Assembly (NCBI RefSeq): GCF_020329485.1
Contig: NZ_JAGKJI010000009.1
Location: 1-64,000, forward strand
Direction: 5' to 3'
DNA length: 64,000 nt
DNA from: Bradyrhizobium cenepequi
GTDB taxonomy: Bacteria; Pseudomonadota; Alphaproteobacteria; Rhizobiales; Xanthobacteraceae
Position 1 is the first letter of the stretch, and every line of letters begins with the position of its first letter. This document shows, piece after piece, positions 1 through 8,274 of this stretch. The position numbers and the translations under genes were made by a program. The notes under the pieces are model-generated. The model was not told the origin of the DNA. It saw nothing but the letters and a program-made list of their open reading frames with translations, and did no database searches.

Positions 1-23
1 TACCCATCCTACAGACCCATACA

Positions 24-740
24 TCACGCGCCGAGATAAGCCTTCTGCACCTGTGGGTCCTGCGCCAGCGCGGCGGCGGTGCCTGACAGCACGCTCCTGC
101 CAACCTGCAGCACGGTGGCGAAGTCGGAGACTTCGAGGGCGAGCTCGATCGATTGCTCCGCAAGCAAGATCGTCAGCCCATCGCGATGCAGCCGGCCGAA
201 CGTCTCGTACATCGACTCCACGACGGCCGGCGCGAGGCCGAGCGACGGCTCATCCAGCATCAATAGCTTCGGGTCGCTCATCAGCGCGCGACCGACCGCC
301 AGCATCTGCCGCTCGCCGCCGGACATGGTGCCGGCGCGCTGGCTGCGGCGCTCCTTCAATCGCGGAAAGATCTCGTAGACGCGCTCGAGCAAGGTCCTGA
401 TGCGCGTCTTGTCCTGCAGCGGAGTGGCGCCAAGCAGGAGGTTGTTCTCGACGCTCTGCTGCACGAACAGCCGCCAGCCCTCCGGCGACAGTGCGAGCCC
501 CTTGCGCACGATGGCGAAGGCGCTCTGGCCCGCGATCTCCTCGCCGTTGAAATGGATGCTGCCGGCATGCACCGGGATCAGGCCGGCGATCGCATTCAGC
601 GTCGTGGTCTTGCCGCCGCCATTGGAGCCGAGCAGCGCGACCACGCTGCCGGCGGGCACTTCCAGCGAGACGTCGGAGACGCCGATCAGGTCGCCGTAAC
701 GGACCTCCAGATGTTCGAGCTTCAGTAGCGGTCCGGTCAT
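24..740 (-). CDS. livF: Branched-chain amino acid type ABC transporter, ATPase (LivF-like)
   Basis: A 238-residue cytoplasmic ATPase that would energise uptake by the adjacent LivH/LivM permeases. Walker A GSNGGGKT lies at about residues 38-45, the signature MSGGE at 140-144 and Walker B LMLDEP at 161-166. Length and order fit the LivF family. Its start overlaps the stop of livG by four bases (ATGA), so the two ATPases are probably translated together. It is the last gene of the operon visible here. The exact substrate cannot be read from sequence, because Liv paralogues in rhizobia also take up aromatic acids, amides and urea. Confidence 0.93.
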   Translation of the reverse strand: MTGPLLKLEHLEVRYGDLIGVSDVSLEVPAGSVVALLGSNGGGKTTTLNAIAGLIPVHAGSIHFNGEEIAGQSAFAIVRKGLALSPEGWRLFVQQSVENNLLLGATPLQDKTRIRTLLERVYEIFPRLKERRSQRAGTMSGGERQMLAVGRALMSDPKLLMLDEPSLGLAPAVVESMYETFGRLHRDGLTILLAEQSIELALEVSDFATVLQVGRSVLSGTAAALAQDPQVQKAYLGA

Positions 741-1504
741 GTCGCGGGGCCGCCCATCAACTCGATCGGGGTGTGGCCGGCGGCGGCCTTGGCCGCGCGG
801 GTGCCGAGATAGGCCGCGATGACGGCCGGATCGGACGTCACCTCGCGCGGGCTACCGCGCGCGATCTCCTTGCCCTGGTGGAACACCATCACCCGGCTCG
901 CCAGCGACATGATCACTTCCATGATGTGCTCGACGATCACGAGCGTGATGCCGGAGCGATGGATGTCGCGCACCAGGTCGATCGCGAGTTGCACCTCGCG
1001 CTGCGTCAGCCCGGCCATCGCCTCGTCGAGCAGGAGCACCTTGGGTTCGGTCGCGAGCGCTCGCGCAATCTCCAGCCGCTTGCGGCCGGGGGTGCCGAGC
1101 GAGCGCGCCGGCGCATCCGCCAGGCGCATCATGCCGACGCGCTCCAGCACGGAGCGCGCTCTCGCCTCGGCCTCGGCGCGATGCGGCGTGCGCAGGAAGG
1201 CGCCGATCATCACGTTCTCCAGCACCGTCATGCCCTCGAAGGTCTGCGGCACCTGGAAGGTGCGCGCCAAACCGAGACGCGCGCGCGCCTCCGGCAGCAG
1301 CTCCGTGATGTCATGATCCTCGAACAACACCTGGCCCGACGTCAGAGCGAGATCGCCAGTCAGGCAATTGAAAAAAGTGGATTTACCGGCGCCGTTCGGC
1401 CCGATCAGGCCGAGGATGTCGCCCTGCTCCAGCGTCACCGACGCCGCATCGACCGCCTTGAAGCTGCCAAACGCCTTCGTTACTCCGCGCGCATCAAGAA
1501 GCAT
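737..1504 (-). CDS. livG: Branched-chain amino acid type ABC transporter, ATPase (LivG-like)
   Basis: A 255-residue ABC ATPase partnering LivF. Walker A GPNGAGKS is at residues 35-42, Walker B LLLDE at about 157-161 and the switch histidine near 193. The signature region reads LGTPGRKRLEIA (about 136-147) instead of the usual L-S-x-G-Q; LivG proteins often deviate here, and the neighbouring RLEIARAL is conserved. Its 5' end overlaps livM by 11 bases. The divergent signature loop is the only odd feature. Confidence 0.93.
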   Translation of the reverse strand: MLLDARGVTKAFGSFKAVDAASVTLEQGDILGLIGPNGAGKSTFFNCLTGDLALTSGQVLFEDHDITELLPEARARLGLARTFQVPQTFEGMTVLENVMIGAFLRTPHRAEAEARARSVLERVGMMRLADAPARSLGTPGRKRLEIARALATEPKVLLLDEAMAGLTQREVQLAIDLVRDIHRSGITLVIVEHIMEVIMSLASRVMVFHQGKEIARGSPREVTSDPAVIAAYLGTRAAKAAAGHTPIELMGGPAT

Positions 1505-2489
1505 GGCTGGCCTCTTTCGAGATGCTTTCTTCCGTCGGTTTGGCCCGGCGCTTCGCCCACAGACGGTTGATCAGCGCCAAGATGCCGCCGGGCTGGAAGC
1601 GCGCGATCAGCACGATGATGGCGCCATAGACGACGAAGGTAAGACCGGCGCCCTTGCCGCCCAGGAGACTGTTGGAGATTTCCTCGAGCGGCACCAGGAT
1701 CGCCGCACCAACGAATGGGCCGAACAAGAGGCCGGCGCCGCCGAGCGCAGCCATGATCAGGATCTTCACCGAGATCAGGATGCCGAGCCCGGATTCGGGA
1801 TCGACGAAGCCGAATATCATCGCGTAAAGCGCGCCGGCGACGCTGGTGAGGCCCGCGCTCAGCATGTACGCGTAAAGCTTGGTGCGGCTCGCGGGCGCGC
1901 CCAGCGAACGCGCCGCGCGCTCGGAATCCTTGATGGCGCGCAGATAGAACCCCATCCGGCTGCTCGTCATCCACCAGGTGATGCCCAGCGTAATGATCAG
2001 GATCGCCAGGAACAAGTAATAGTACGGCAGTGCCGAAATGAAGGACATATCGAAGACGTTGCGCGGCACGGTCGGGCCGCTCAGGCCGACGGCCGCGCCG
2101 AGATATTCGGTGTTGGTGACGATGAGCCGTGCGAGTTCGGCAACCGCGATCGTCGCCATGCTGAAATAGTGGCCCGACAGCCGCAGCGTCGGCCCGCCGA
2201 TCACGGCCGCGATCAGGACGGCAAAGACGATGCCGGCGGGAATTCCGATCAGCGGCGACAGCGCGAAATGCGCATACGCGCCCATTGCGGCATAGGCGCC
2301 GGAGCCGAAGAACACGACGTGGCCGACCGAGATCTGTCCGGCGTAGCCGCCGACGATGTTCCAGGCCGAGGCCGCGATCGCATAGAGCAGGACCAGCGCG
2401 CCGAGTCGCTGCTGGAACGGCGTCGTGAACACCAGCGGATAGGCGACCACCAGCGCGAGCGCGATCAGGAGCCAGAGAGTGCGCCGCAT
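1494..2489 (-). CDS. livM: Branched-chain amino acid type ABC permease (LivM-like)
   Basis: A 331-residue polytopic inner-membrane permease. The N-terminus begins with a transmembrane helix, and the conserved LivM stretch GGYAGQISVGHVVFFGSGAY follows at about residues 46-65. The C-terminal tail RRAKPTEESISKEA is polar. The start codon shares one base with the livH stop (TGATG), indicating tight coupling. It would form the substrate channel with LivH. Confidence 0.93.
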   Translation of the reverse strand: MRRTLWLLIALALVVAYPLVFTTPFQQRLGALVLLYAIAASAWNIVGGYAGQISVGHVVFFGSGAYAAMGAYAHFALSPLIGIPAGIVFAVLIAAVIGGPTLRLSGHYFSMATIAVAELARLIVTNTEYLGAAVGLSGPTVPRNVFDMSFISALPYYYLFLAILIITLGITWWMTSSRMGFYLRAIKDSERAARSLGAPASRTKLYAYMLSAGLTSVAGALYAMIFGFVDPESGLGILISVKILIMAALGGAGLLFGPFVGAAILVPLEEISNSLLGGKGAGLTFVVYGAIIVLIARFQPGGILALINRLWAKRRAKPTEESISKEASHAS

Positions 2490-3352
2490 CAGGTCTTGCC
2501 CATCAGGCCCTGTGGCCTGAACCAGAGGAAGCCGAGGAAGAGCGCGTAGACCACGATGTCCTTGTAAACAGCGCCGATCAGATAGCCCGACAGCGACTCG
2601 ATGACGCCGATCAGGAGCCCCGCGACCAGCGCGCCGGGCACGCTGCCGAAACCGCCGAGCGAGACCGTGACGAAGGCGACGATGCCGAGCGTCTCGCCGA
2701 CCGTCGGCACGATGTAGAAGAAGGTCGCGATCAGCGCGCCTGCAAGTCCGGTGGCGCCGGCGGCGATCGCCCAGGCGATCGCCTGCATGCCATCGGGCCG
2801 GATGCCCATCAGCTGCGCGGCCGTCGCATCCTCGGCGACCGCCAGCATCCGCGAGCCGAGCGTCGTGCGCGTCAGCAGGAGATGCAGCCCGAACGTCACC
2901 AGCAGCGCGACCACGCCGGCGAGCAGGCGCGAAGCCTGGATGCGGATGCCGAAAATGTCAAAGGTGCCGCCGACGAGGTTTTCCGGCAGCGACAGGAAGT
3001 TGGCGCCGAACCACCAGAACACCGAATAGCGGAGCAGCAGCGCGAGCCCGAAGGTGCCAAGGATCTGCGCCAGCATCGGCCCCTTCATGATGTCGCGGAT
3101 CAGGCCGAAATAGACGATGACGCCGAGCGTGGCGAGCAGCAGCGTCGCCAGCGGCGCGCCGATGAGCGGCCCGCCGCCGAGCAGCGTGTAGACGACGAAC
3201 GCGACATACATGCCGAGCATGACGAAATCGCCATGGGCAAAGTTGACCACGTTCATCATGCCCCAGACCAGCGTCAGCCCGGAGGAGAACAGCGCGTAGA
3301 CAGCTCCCAGCAGGAGGCCGCCGACGATCACCTGAACAAGTGTGAAGGTCAT
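2489..3352 (-). CDS. livH: Branched-chain amino acid type ABC permease (LivH-like)
   Basis: A 287-residue membrane permease of the LivH family, with the typical GLTLVWGMMNVVNFAHGDF segment near residue 30 and a C-terminal LWFRPQGLMGK motif. I chose the ATG at 3352 (MTFTLVQ...) over an in-frame start 63 bases upstream: the longer form adds a charged, non-membrane leader, and family members begin directly with the first helix. It pairs with LivM. Confidence 0.92.
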   Translation of the reverse strand: MTFTLVQVIVGGLLLGAVYALFSSGLTLVWGMMNVVNFAHGDFVMLGMYVAFVVYTLLGGGPLIGAPLATLLLATLGVIVYFGLIRDIMKGPMLAQILGTFGLALLLRYSVFWWFGANFLSLPENLVGGTFDIFGIRIQASRLLAGVVALLVTFGLHLLLTRTTLGSRMLAVAEDATAAQLMGIRPDGMQAIAWAIAAGATGLAGALIATFFYIVPTVGETLGIVAFVTVSLGGFGSVPGALVAGLLIGVIESLSGYLIGAVYKDIVVYALFLGFLWFRPQGLMGKT

Positions 3353-3404
3353 GAATTGGCGCGTGATGCCCCTAGTTGAATGAGTTCGCCGGGTGCCTCG
3401 GATC

Positions 3405-3523
3405 ACCTCTCCCATCGGGAGAGATCGATTTGCGCAAGCAAATCGGGTGAGGGGTTACGCTCTACCGATAGACCTGATCCCCTCACCCGGCGCTTCGCGC
3501 CGACCTCTCCCGATGGGAGAGGT
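3405..3523. repeat. Dispersed palindromic repeat between livH and the binding-protein gene
   Basis: Two arms, one reading ACCTCTCCCATCGGGAGAG (3405-3423) and one ACCTCTCCCgATgGGAGAGGT-like (3503-3523), flank a core with further small palindromes (CGGCGCTTCGCGCCG-like and GATTTGCGCAAGCAAATC). Such intergenic palindromes are abundant in Bradyrhizobium-type genomes. Here it may also partly terminate or stabilise mRNA after the highly expressed binding-protein gene. Confidence 0.7.
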
Positions 3524-3534
3524 GAAAACCTCCA

Positions 3535-4788
3535 TCACCAGCCCTTGTAAGGCATGATCGGCGCTTTCTCGGCGCTCGCCTTCGGCCAGACCGAGACGTA
3601 GTTCTCGCCGTCCTGGAGTTGAATGATGAGGCCGGACGCCAGGATGTTCTGGCCCTTGTCGTCGAACTTGACGCCCTTGTAGCCCATCATGATCTGATCG
3701 GGCTTGAGGTCGGTCGCCTTCAACGCGGCCTGGATCTTGGCCGGTTCCGTCGAGCCGGCGCGGTCGATGGCTTCGCACAGCACGAACAGCGCCTGCATCT
3801 GGCGCGCGGTGGTGTCGTCCATCTCGTCGCCGCTCTTGTCCTTGTACATCTTGGCGATGACCGCGGTCGGCGAGCCCGCAGGGCCGAGGCTCCAGGACGA
3901 GCGGTTGAACGCTCCTTGCGAGAGCTTGCCGGCCGACTTGATGAAGGATGGATCGGAATAGCCGGAGTCGTCGGCCAGCAGCATCGGCGGCTTGTAGTCG
4001 AGAGCCTGCATGGTCTTGGAGAACAGGATCGCATCCGACGTGTAGGAGATCATGATGACGACGTCGGGCTTCTTCTCCCTGAGCTGCAGCACCTGACTCT
4101 GCACGTCCGTCGCGTTGCTGGCATAGGCGACATCGAGGGCGATCGGGATGCCCTTCTCCTTGAATACCGTGGCGATAGTGTTGGCGACGGAGGCGCCATA
4201 TTCGGTGTTGTCGTGGACGATCGCGATATTGTCGGTCTTGTTACCGGCGGCCTTCATGTCGGTGAGGAATTCGTAATAGACGCGCGCGAAATCGGTCGCG
4301 ATCGGCGTGACGCGGAAGAACCATTTGAAGCCGCGCTCGGTGAGGTTCTGCGCCACCGACTCGCCGTTGACGAAGGGGATGCTGTATTTCTCGGCGATCG
4401 CACTCGCGGTCAGCGTGATGCCGGACTGATAGGCGCCGGTCAGCGCCACCACCTTCTCTTCCGTGATCAGCCGCAGCGCCTGGTTTTGCCCCGTCGCGGG
4501 GCTGCCCTGGTTATCCGCGTAGACGATCTCGACCTTGGCGTCACCCAGGCCTGCGAGACCGCCATTCTTGGCGAGTGGGAAGTTGCCGAGTTCGGGATGG
4601 GGATTGTTGATGATGTCGAGCGCGACGTCGAACGCGTGCTTGACGTGAACGCCGATGGTCGCGGCATTGCCGCTCATCGGGAATATTCCGCCGATCTTGA
4701 CGGTCTTGCTTTGCGCCGCGGCGTTGCCTGCCAGCGCGACCGACATGACGGCAGCCGAAAACACCCCGATGACATGTGAAAATCTCAT
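3535..4788 (-). CDS. Periplasmic substrate-binding protein of the Liv-type ABC transporter
   Basis: A 417-residue type I periplasmic binding protein. The ATG at 4788 gives a clear Sec signal peptide (MRFSHVIGVFSAAVMSVALA, then AAAQ as likely cleavage site). The longer open frame upstream has no signal and is rejected. The mature protein begins KTVKIGGIFPMSGNAATIG, typical of Leu/Ile/Val-binding homologues. It is first in the operon and separated from livH by the palindromic repeat, as expected for a binding protein made in excess. The substrate is unknown. Confidence 0.92.
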   Translation of the reverse strand: MRFSHVIGVFSAAVMSVALAGNAAAQSKTVKIGGIFPMSGNAATIGVHVKHAFDVALDIINNPHPELGNFPLAKNGGLAGLGDAKVEIVYADNQGSPATGQNQALRLITEEKVVALTGAYQSGITLTASAIAEKYSIPFVNGESVAQNLTERGFKWFFRVTPIATDFARVYYEFLTDMKAAGNKTDNIAIVHDNTEYGASVANTIATVFKEKGIPIALDVAYASNATDVQSQVLQLREKKPDVVIMISYTSDAILFSKTMQALDYKPPMLLADDSGYSDPSFIKSAGKLSQGAFNRSSWSLGPAGSPTAVIAKMYKDKSGDEMDDTTARQMQALFVLCEAIDRAGSTEPAKIQAALKATDLKPDQIMMGYKGVKFDDKGQNILASGLIIQLQDGENYVSVWPKASAEKAPIMPYKGW

Positions 4789-5207
4789 CTTCGAACGTCT
4801 CCAATATCCCTTGCCCGGTGCCGGGCTTTTTATGCATGGGAAGGCCAAGAGCCGTTGCAGCCCCCGCTCCCGCTGTTTTCTTGGTACACCACCATCGCAT
4901 GGTGCCCTGACCTCGGCAAGCCGAGCAGACCGCGAGCGCACGTGCGCATCGCGTAACGGATCGCGCCGTCGCTGCTTCAACGCTAGGCAATCGCGCAATG
5001 CACGCACAGCGTGCGCATGTGAGTGCGAGGTGAGACGTCAGCGTCCGCGTCGCGCGCCATCAACGTGAACCCTGATGGCGACGGCCGCCACGCATGTTGC
5101 GCGCAAGAATCTGGGGCGCATCAAAGCCGGCGGCTGCTCGGCGCTGACCGTTCATCGCCTGCGGTGAAAAGCCAGTTTCGTATCAAGCCGTTGAGGTTAG
5201 CCTAATC
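4789..5207. other. Intergenic region upstream of the transporter operon
   Basis: About 420 bases without a convincing gene. It must hold the promoter of the leftward transporter operon; a short GC-rich hairpin (CCCGGTGCCGGGC) lies just upstream of the binding-protein leader at about 4815-4828. I do not see a clear -35/-10 pair or a regulator site. Confidence 0.4.
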
Positions 5208-5281
5208 TGGCTGGGGAACCTGGATTCGAACCAAGACAAACAGAGTCAGAGTCTGTTGTGCTACCGTTACACCATTCCCCA
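5208..5281 (-). tRNA. tRNA-Gln (anticodon CTG)
   Basis: The minus strand folds as a complete 74-nt tRNA. Acceptor TGGGGAA pairs with TTCCCCA, discriminator G and an encoded CCA follow, the T-arm carries GGTTCGAATCC, and the anticodon loop CTCTGAC between ACAGA and TCTGT gives CTG. It sits between the chromosomal transporter and the accessory/prophage zone, with its 5' end facing the accessory DNA. Confidence 0.95.
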
Positions 5282-5456
5282 CCTAAGCCATTGTTATTGC
5301 AGAGCTTTTCCTGAGAGTTTTGCAATAACGCCCAGGAGTTTTGCAAATCAAGCCTTCGGCCGACGTTCGTATAGCCGCGCTGACGTTCGCGGTCTAGTCC
5401 CTTTGCCCTCTCTGATCGAGAGGAACGGATAATGGCCCCGAGACCGAAGCCCCGAT

Positions 5457-5660
5457 ATGAGCGGTACGACGCGCCTAGCCCGTTCATGGGACCTCGCCCG
5501 ACGGCGGACAGAGTTCCTGTTCCACGTCATGCGATTCGGCGAGACGCCGCTGCACAACATCCTCGCATCGGCCTACCTGCAAGGCTGCGCCGATGCCGGC
5601 GAGGCCATCCATCATCGTGCCGAGAAAATGGCGCCGTCCCTCATACCGTGGCAGTGCTGA
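5457..5660 (+). CDS. Small hypothetical protein
   Basis: A 67-residue protein (MSGTTRLARSWDL...) of unknown function. Its TGA is followed by AATG, so its stop (5658-5660) nearly touches the next start, which favours this frame. A competing frame starts at 5432 behind a better ribosome site (GAGAGG) but becomes an Arg/Pro-rich translation typical of a shadow. A frameshift joining the 5432 start to this frame is possible. Confidence 0.45.
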   Translation: MSGTTRLARSWDLARRRTEFLFHVMRFGETPLHNILASAYLQGCADAGEAIHHRAEKMAPSLIPWQC

Positions 5661-5661
5661 A

Positions 5662-6018
5662 ATGAAGTTCGACCCCAAAGAAGAAGCGCAAGGCTGCACG
5701 AACGAGCTGTTTTACCGTGACTGCCCGACGCCGAAGCCACTCGCGCTGACCGATGCCGTTTACATAGCGGAAACGATCGAAAACTCCCTTCGAGAGGCTT
5801 TCGAGGCCGGCAAGCGGGCCGCTACACCGGTATGGCCCGACGTCGCGGAGGACGACCCCGAGGTGCTCATAGCGGCCCGCGCGATCGCGGAGCACGGTAT
5901 CGGCCGCCCTTGGGATGATTTCAAGGCAGTCGACGCCTACGGCGTGGATCATGGCGACCTAATCGAATACGGCCGCGCTGCGGTTGCGGCATTGCGCGCG
6001 CAGGGGACCAAGTCATGA
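5662..6018 (+). CDS. Hypothetical protein, accessory/phage type
   Basis: A 118-residue acidic protein with no recognised domain. The ATG at 5662 follows the previous stop by one base; the open frame extends upstream but the internal ATG fits the coupling. The C-terminal part (EVLIAARAIAEHGIG...AAVAAL) looks helical and resembles small hypothetical proteins frequent in Bradyrhizobium prophage zones. Its stop overlaps the next gene by ATGA. Confidence 0.6.
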   Translation: MKFDPKEEAQGCTNELFYRDCPTPKPLALTDAVYIAETIENSLREAFEAGKRAATPVWPDVAEDDPEVLIAARAIAEHGIGRPWDDFKAVDAYGVDHGDLIEYGRAAVAALRAQGTKS

Positions 6019-6215
6019 CCGACAACGTCCCCGAGGAATGGAAGGATTGCGAGCACTGCGGAGGCGAAGGCGGATTCGAAAAGCACTGCATGGTCTATGA
6101 GGCCGGTTGCGGCTTCCCTCACGACGACTCGGAATGGGTACGGTGCGAGGAGTGCGACGGGCGCGGCGGTTGGATTCAGGACTCGGAAGGCGATCCAGAT
6201 CGCATCAGGCCGTGA
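6015..6215 (+). CDS. Small DnaJ-type CxxC zinc-binding protein
   Basis: A 66-residue protein with two paired motifs, CEHCGGEGG and CEECDGRGG, matching the CxxCxGxG repeats of DnaJ-type zinc fingers, plus two extra cysteines between them. It probably binds one zinc ion. It overlaps its upstream neighbour by ATGA and its downstream neighbour by GTGA. A truncated copy lies at 6382-6477. Confidence 0.7.
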   Translation: MTDNVPEEWKDCEHCGGEGGFEKHCMVYEAGCGFPHDDSEWVRCEECDGRGGWIQDSEGDPDRIRP

Positions 6216-6385
6216 TCTTGGTCCGCGTCGTCGCGCCGCATTTTGTCGCCGGCCTCGAGACTGACGGCACGGTGCGGCGCGCGGCACCGATCCTGAAAAA
6301 GCTGGTTGGCATGACCGACGCCCAGGCCCGCGCCTTCATCGCCTCGAAGGGCTGGCGAGCGAGCATCGTGGAGAAGAGCCCATGA
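6212..6385 (+). CDS. Small hypothetical protein (GTG start)
   Basis: A 57-residue protein beginning at a GTG that overlaps the upstream TGA (GTGA). The sequence VAPHFVAGLETDGTVRRAAP...GMTDAQARAFIASKGW is a recurring form in rhizobial accessory DNA, but I cannot assign a function. The frame stays open further upstream, but that extension overlaps the zinc-finger gene and is Arg-rich. The stop overlaps the next ATG. Confidence 0.6.
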   Translation: MILVRVVAPHFVAGLETDGTVRRAAPILKKLVGMTDAQARAFIASKGWRASIVEKSP

Positions 6386-6477
6386 ACGACGTCCCCGAGG
6401 AATGGAAGGATTGCCCCGAGTGTGGCGGCGAAGGCGGCTTCGAGCGGCACATTCGCGTCATACCGCGATCGTGGTGA
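6382..6477 (+). pseudogene. Truncated second copy of the CxxC zinc-finger gene
   Basis: Encodes only 31 residues: MNDVPEEWKDCPECGGEGG and a short tail. The first 22 residues match the protein at 6015-6215 almost residue for residue, and the DNA is equally similar; the second zinc motif is missing. It follows its neighbour by ATGA. It is either a decayed tandem duplicate or a one-motif microprotein. Confidence 0.6.
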
Positions 6478-6586
6478 TGCCGGTCGCGCTCGACTTGTTT
6501 CTGCGGGATTTTGCGATGTCCCGGCGGCGTCCCCAACACAGTCCCCAACACGCGCGGGCCATCGGAGTGACCGGGCCTAGCCATAG

Positions 6587-6616
6587 AAAAGCCCGGCCAA
6601 GTCGCCTTGGCCGGGC
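6587..6616 (-). terminator. Intrinsic terminator downstream of the Flp pilin gene
   Basis: A perfect 11-bp stem (GCCCGGCCAAG at 6591-6601 with CTTGGCCGGGC at 6606-6616) with a four-base loop. Read on the minus strand it is followed by TTTT. It lies 41 bases beyond the pilin stop. Confidence 0.75.
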
Positions 6617-6657
6617 CGCTCCCACGTGCACATGCCCTCTGAGAAAGGGCCGTGGAT

Positions 6658-6822
6658 TTACTGAAGGCCGGTGTTCACAGCTTCCAGCTTAGTCTTGAGA
6701 CTAGTTCCGATGTTCGTCAGAACACCGATGATCACGACGGCAATAAGAGCGGCAATCAAACCGTACTCAATGGCGGTCGCGCCGGACTCGTCCTTAATGA
6801 AACGGGAAACAAGGTTACGCAA
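6658..6822 (-). CDS. flp: Flp/Fap-type pilin subunit
   Basis: A 54-residue prepilin. After a short basic leader (MRNLVSRFIKDESGATAIEY) comes the Flp signature with G and E of the processing region, then the hydrophobic core GLIAALIAVVIIGVL and a short polar tail. Such pilins are cleaved by a CpaA-type prepilin peptidase and assembled by the Tad/Cpa machinery at the inner membrane; none of those genes is in the window. The start is TTG at 6822, seven bases after GGAG; the ATG just upstream runs into a stop. It is too short for ordinary ORF calling. Confidence 0.85.
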   Translation of the reverse strand: MRNLVSRFIKDESGATAIEYGLIAALIAVVIIGVLTNIGTSLKTKLEAVNTGLQ

Positions 6823-7223
6823 GGCTGGTCTCCATGGGTGTTGTGTTGGTGTGGCCCGAACGCTGCGACGGTATGCGCACCGGCCTAAAGTTCCGTGAAT
6901 CCAAGCTCGCGAACTCCCTTAAGACGCGTTAACCTGAATCGATCGCAATGCCCGCCGCCGGCTAACCGGCCGTTAACCAACGGTGCCGCGATCCCGGAGC
7001 CGGTGGCCGGCTATTGAGGCTGATGGAGCGCCGCAAGGTATCCCCGGAATCGGTGCAGAAACTCGCCAGCCCGGCGGCGTGATGCGTTATTTCGGGCCGG
7101 GCTGGACCCCCGCCGGCGGAAGGCCGCTCCACGGGCCCCGCTAGGCCCGCGTCCTACGGTGCCGGGAAAAGCGCCGCATATCGGCTGCGGAATAGAAGTT
7201 GACCGACCCGAACCCACCGCGCC
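6823..7223. other. Intergenic region upstream of the Flp pilin
   Basis: About 400 bases with no convincing gene. Near the pilin it holds TTAAGACGCGTTAACC (6919-6934) and a second CGTTAACC (6971-6978). These resemble the TTAA-spacer-TTAACC box of the alphaproteobacterial regulator CtrA, although the spacer is six rather than seven bases. The remainder is GC-rich with short inverted repeats. Confidence 0.4.
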
Positions 7224-7433
7224 ATGCGCAGCCATCCATGCCGCAAGGTTCGCTTCGCCGGCAGAGGGAGAGGCAAAAGCGGAGGCTATCGAACGGTGCA
7301 CTACTTTGCGGGAGATGACGTGCCCGTGCTTCTGCTGGCCCTGATCGACAAGGGCGAGCGCGCCAATCTAAGCAAGGCGGAGCGAAATGCGTTGCGTGTC
7401 GAGTTGGAAGAATACGCGGACGACTACATGTGA
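7224..7433 (+). pseudogene. Truncated RelE/HigB-family toxin
   Basis: The open frame gives 69 residues. From about residue 7 it reads [17 protein letters not shown]...[11 protein letters not shown], the C-terminal two-thirds of RelE/HigB-like mRNA interferases (usually about 100-115 residues). A stop at 7200-7202 closes the frame eight codons before the ATG, so the N-terminal strand and helix region is missing. No antitoxin with a helix-turn-helix follows; the next gene is unrelated. Probably an inactive remnant. Confidence 0.65.
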
Positions 7434-7873
7434 GCATGAACACGCTAACCCGCCGCCGCGACAAGGACAGCCGAGAAGAATGCTGGCACGTCTTCTATGG
7501 AGACGTGCACGTTGGAACAATTAATATCCGGGCCGGCGTTCCCCGAGATTCCCCGCGGTGGGGGTGGTCATGCGGCTTCTATCCAGGGCTAGAGCCGAAC
7601 CAGCATCGGGCCGGTGAGGCCGAGACGTTCGAGGGAGCGCGAGCCGAGTTCGAGAAGGCATGGAACGATCTTTTGCCACGCCTCTCCGAAACCGCCTTCC
7701 AGGAATGGCGATTCAAACAGGCTGAAACCGCATGGAAACATCGCATGTGGGACGAGGGCCTTAAGTTGCCGACCCAGGAGCGTTCCGGAATCGCAAAATG
7801 CTTCTGCGGAGCCGTTATTTCGATCGCTGGCCTAGATGCCCACATCGCTGAAGCCCATAGCGACATGAGATGA
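7430..7873 (+). CDS. Hypothetical protein
   Basis: About 147 residues, rich in Trp and aromatic positions ([13 protein letters not shown]...[10 protein letters not shown]), ending with a possible zinc motif (KCFCG...HIAEAH). Similar sequences recur in Bradyrhizobium accessory DNA, but I know no function. The start is GTG 7430 (GTGA overlap) or ATG 7436. Confidence 0.65.
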   Translation: MSMNTLTRRRDKDSREECWHVFYGDVHVGTINIRAGVPRDSPRWGWSCGFYPGLEPNQHRAGEAETFEGARAEFEKAWNDLLPRLSETAFQEWRFKQAETAWKHRMWDEGLKLPTQERSGIAKCFCGAVISIAGLDAHIAEAHSDMR

Positions 7874-8142
7874 CTGCAATGAAATACGCCGAAGACCGTC
7901 CATACGCCGATCCGGAGAAAGCCGCCCGCCGCATCATGGAGCTAGCGCACGCCGTGGAGCCCGTCCAAGACGGGCGCATCCACGTCGAAAAAATCAACTA
8001 CCCGTTTATCTTCCGAGACAGGGGATCGCCGGCCGAATATGGGGCTGGGCGAAAGCTGGCGATCGAGCGCGGCTGGCTCTGGATGCACGAAAGCGGCACC
8101 TACGTGAAGATCACGCCGGAAGGCGCCAAGCTGTTTGCCTAG
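7870..8142 (+). CDS. Hypothetical protein
   Basis: A 90-residue protein overlapping the upstream gene by ATGA; an alternative ATG is at 7879. The sequence has an N-terminal helix (EKAARRIMELAHAVEP) and a C-terminal LAIERGWLWMHESGTYVKIT segment that could form a small winged-helix-like fold. No catalytic motif is seen. Confidence 0.6.
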   Translation: MTAMKYAEDRPYADPEKAARRIMELAHAVEPVQDGRIHVEKINYPFIFRDRGSPAEYGAGRKLAIERGWLWMHESGTYVKITPEGAKLFA

Positions 8143-8274
8143 CGACCTAGCTCGATGATCAGCAGGCCCAGCATCACGGTGGGCGCGCAGGGTCATGTTG
8201 TCGGCAAGAAGTGAATACTTGTTTGATATGTGTATATTGATGTAGGTACGCGCTCAGGTTGGGGGAGCATCACC

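Noticed and set aside
1368..2549. 393-residue plus-strand open frame
   Set aside because: Antisense of livM and livG, highly Arg/Asp-rich, typical GC-driven shadow.
5208..5281. tRNA-Gln as the prophage attachment site
   Set aside because: Elements normally join at the 3' end of a tRNA. Here the 3' end faces the transporter and the 5' end faces the accessory DNA, and no duplicated tRNA piece is seen in the window.
5432..5665. 77-residue frame starting behind GAGAGG
   Set aside because: Better ribosome site but Arg/Pro-rich and out of phase with the following coupled gene; the frame at 5457 fits better.
7011..7301. 96-residue minus-strand frame over the toxin remnant
   Set aside because: Antisense, Arg/Pro/Ala-rich, no ribosome site; the RelE-like frame explains the DNA better.
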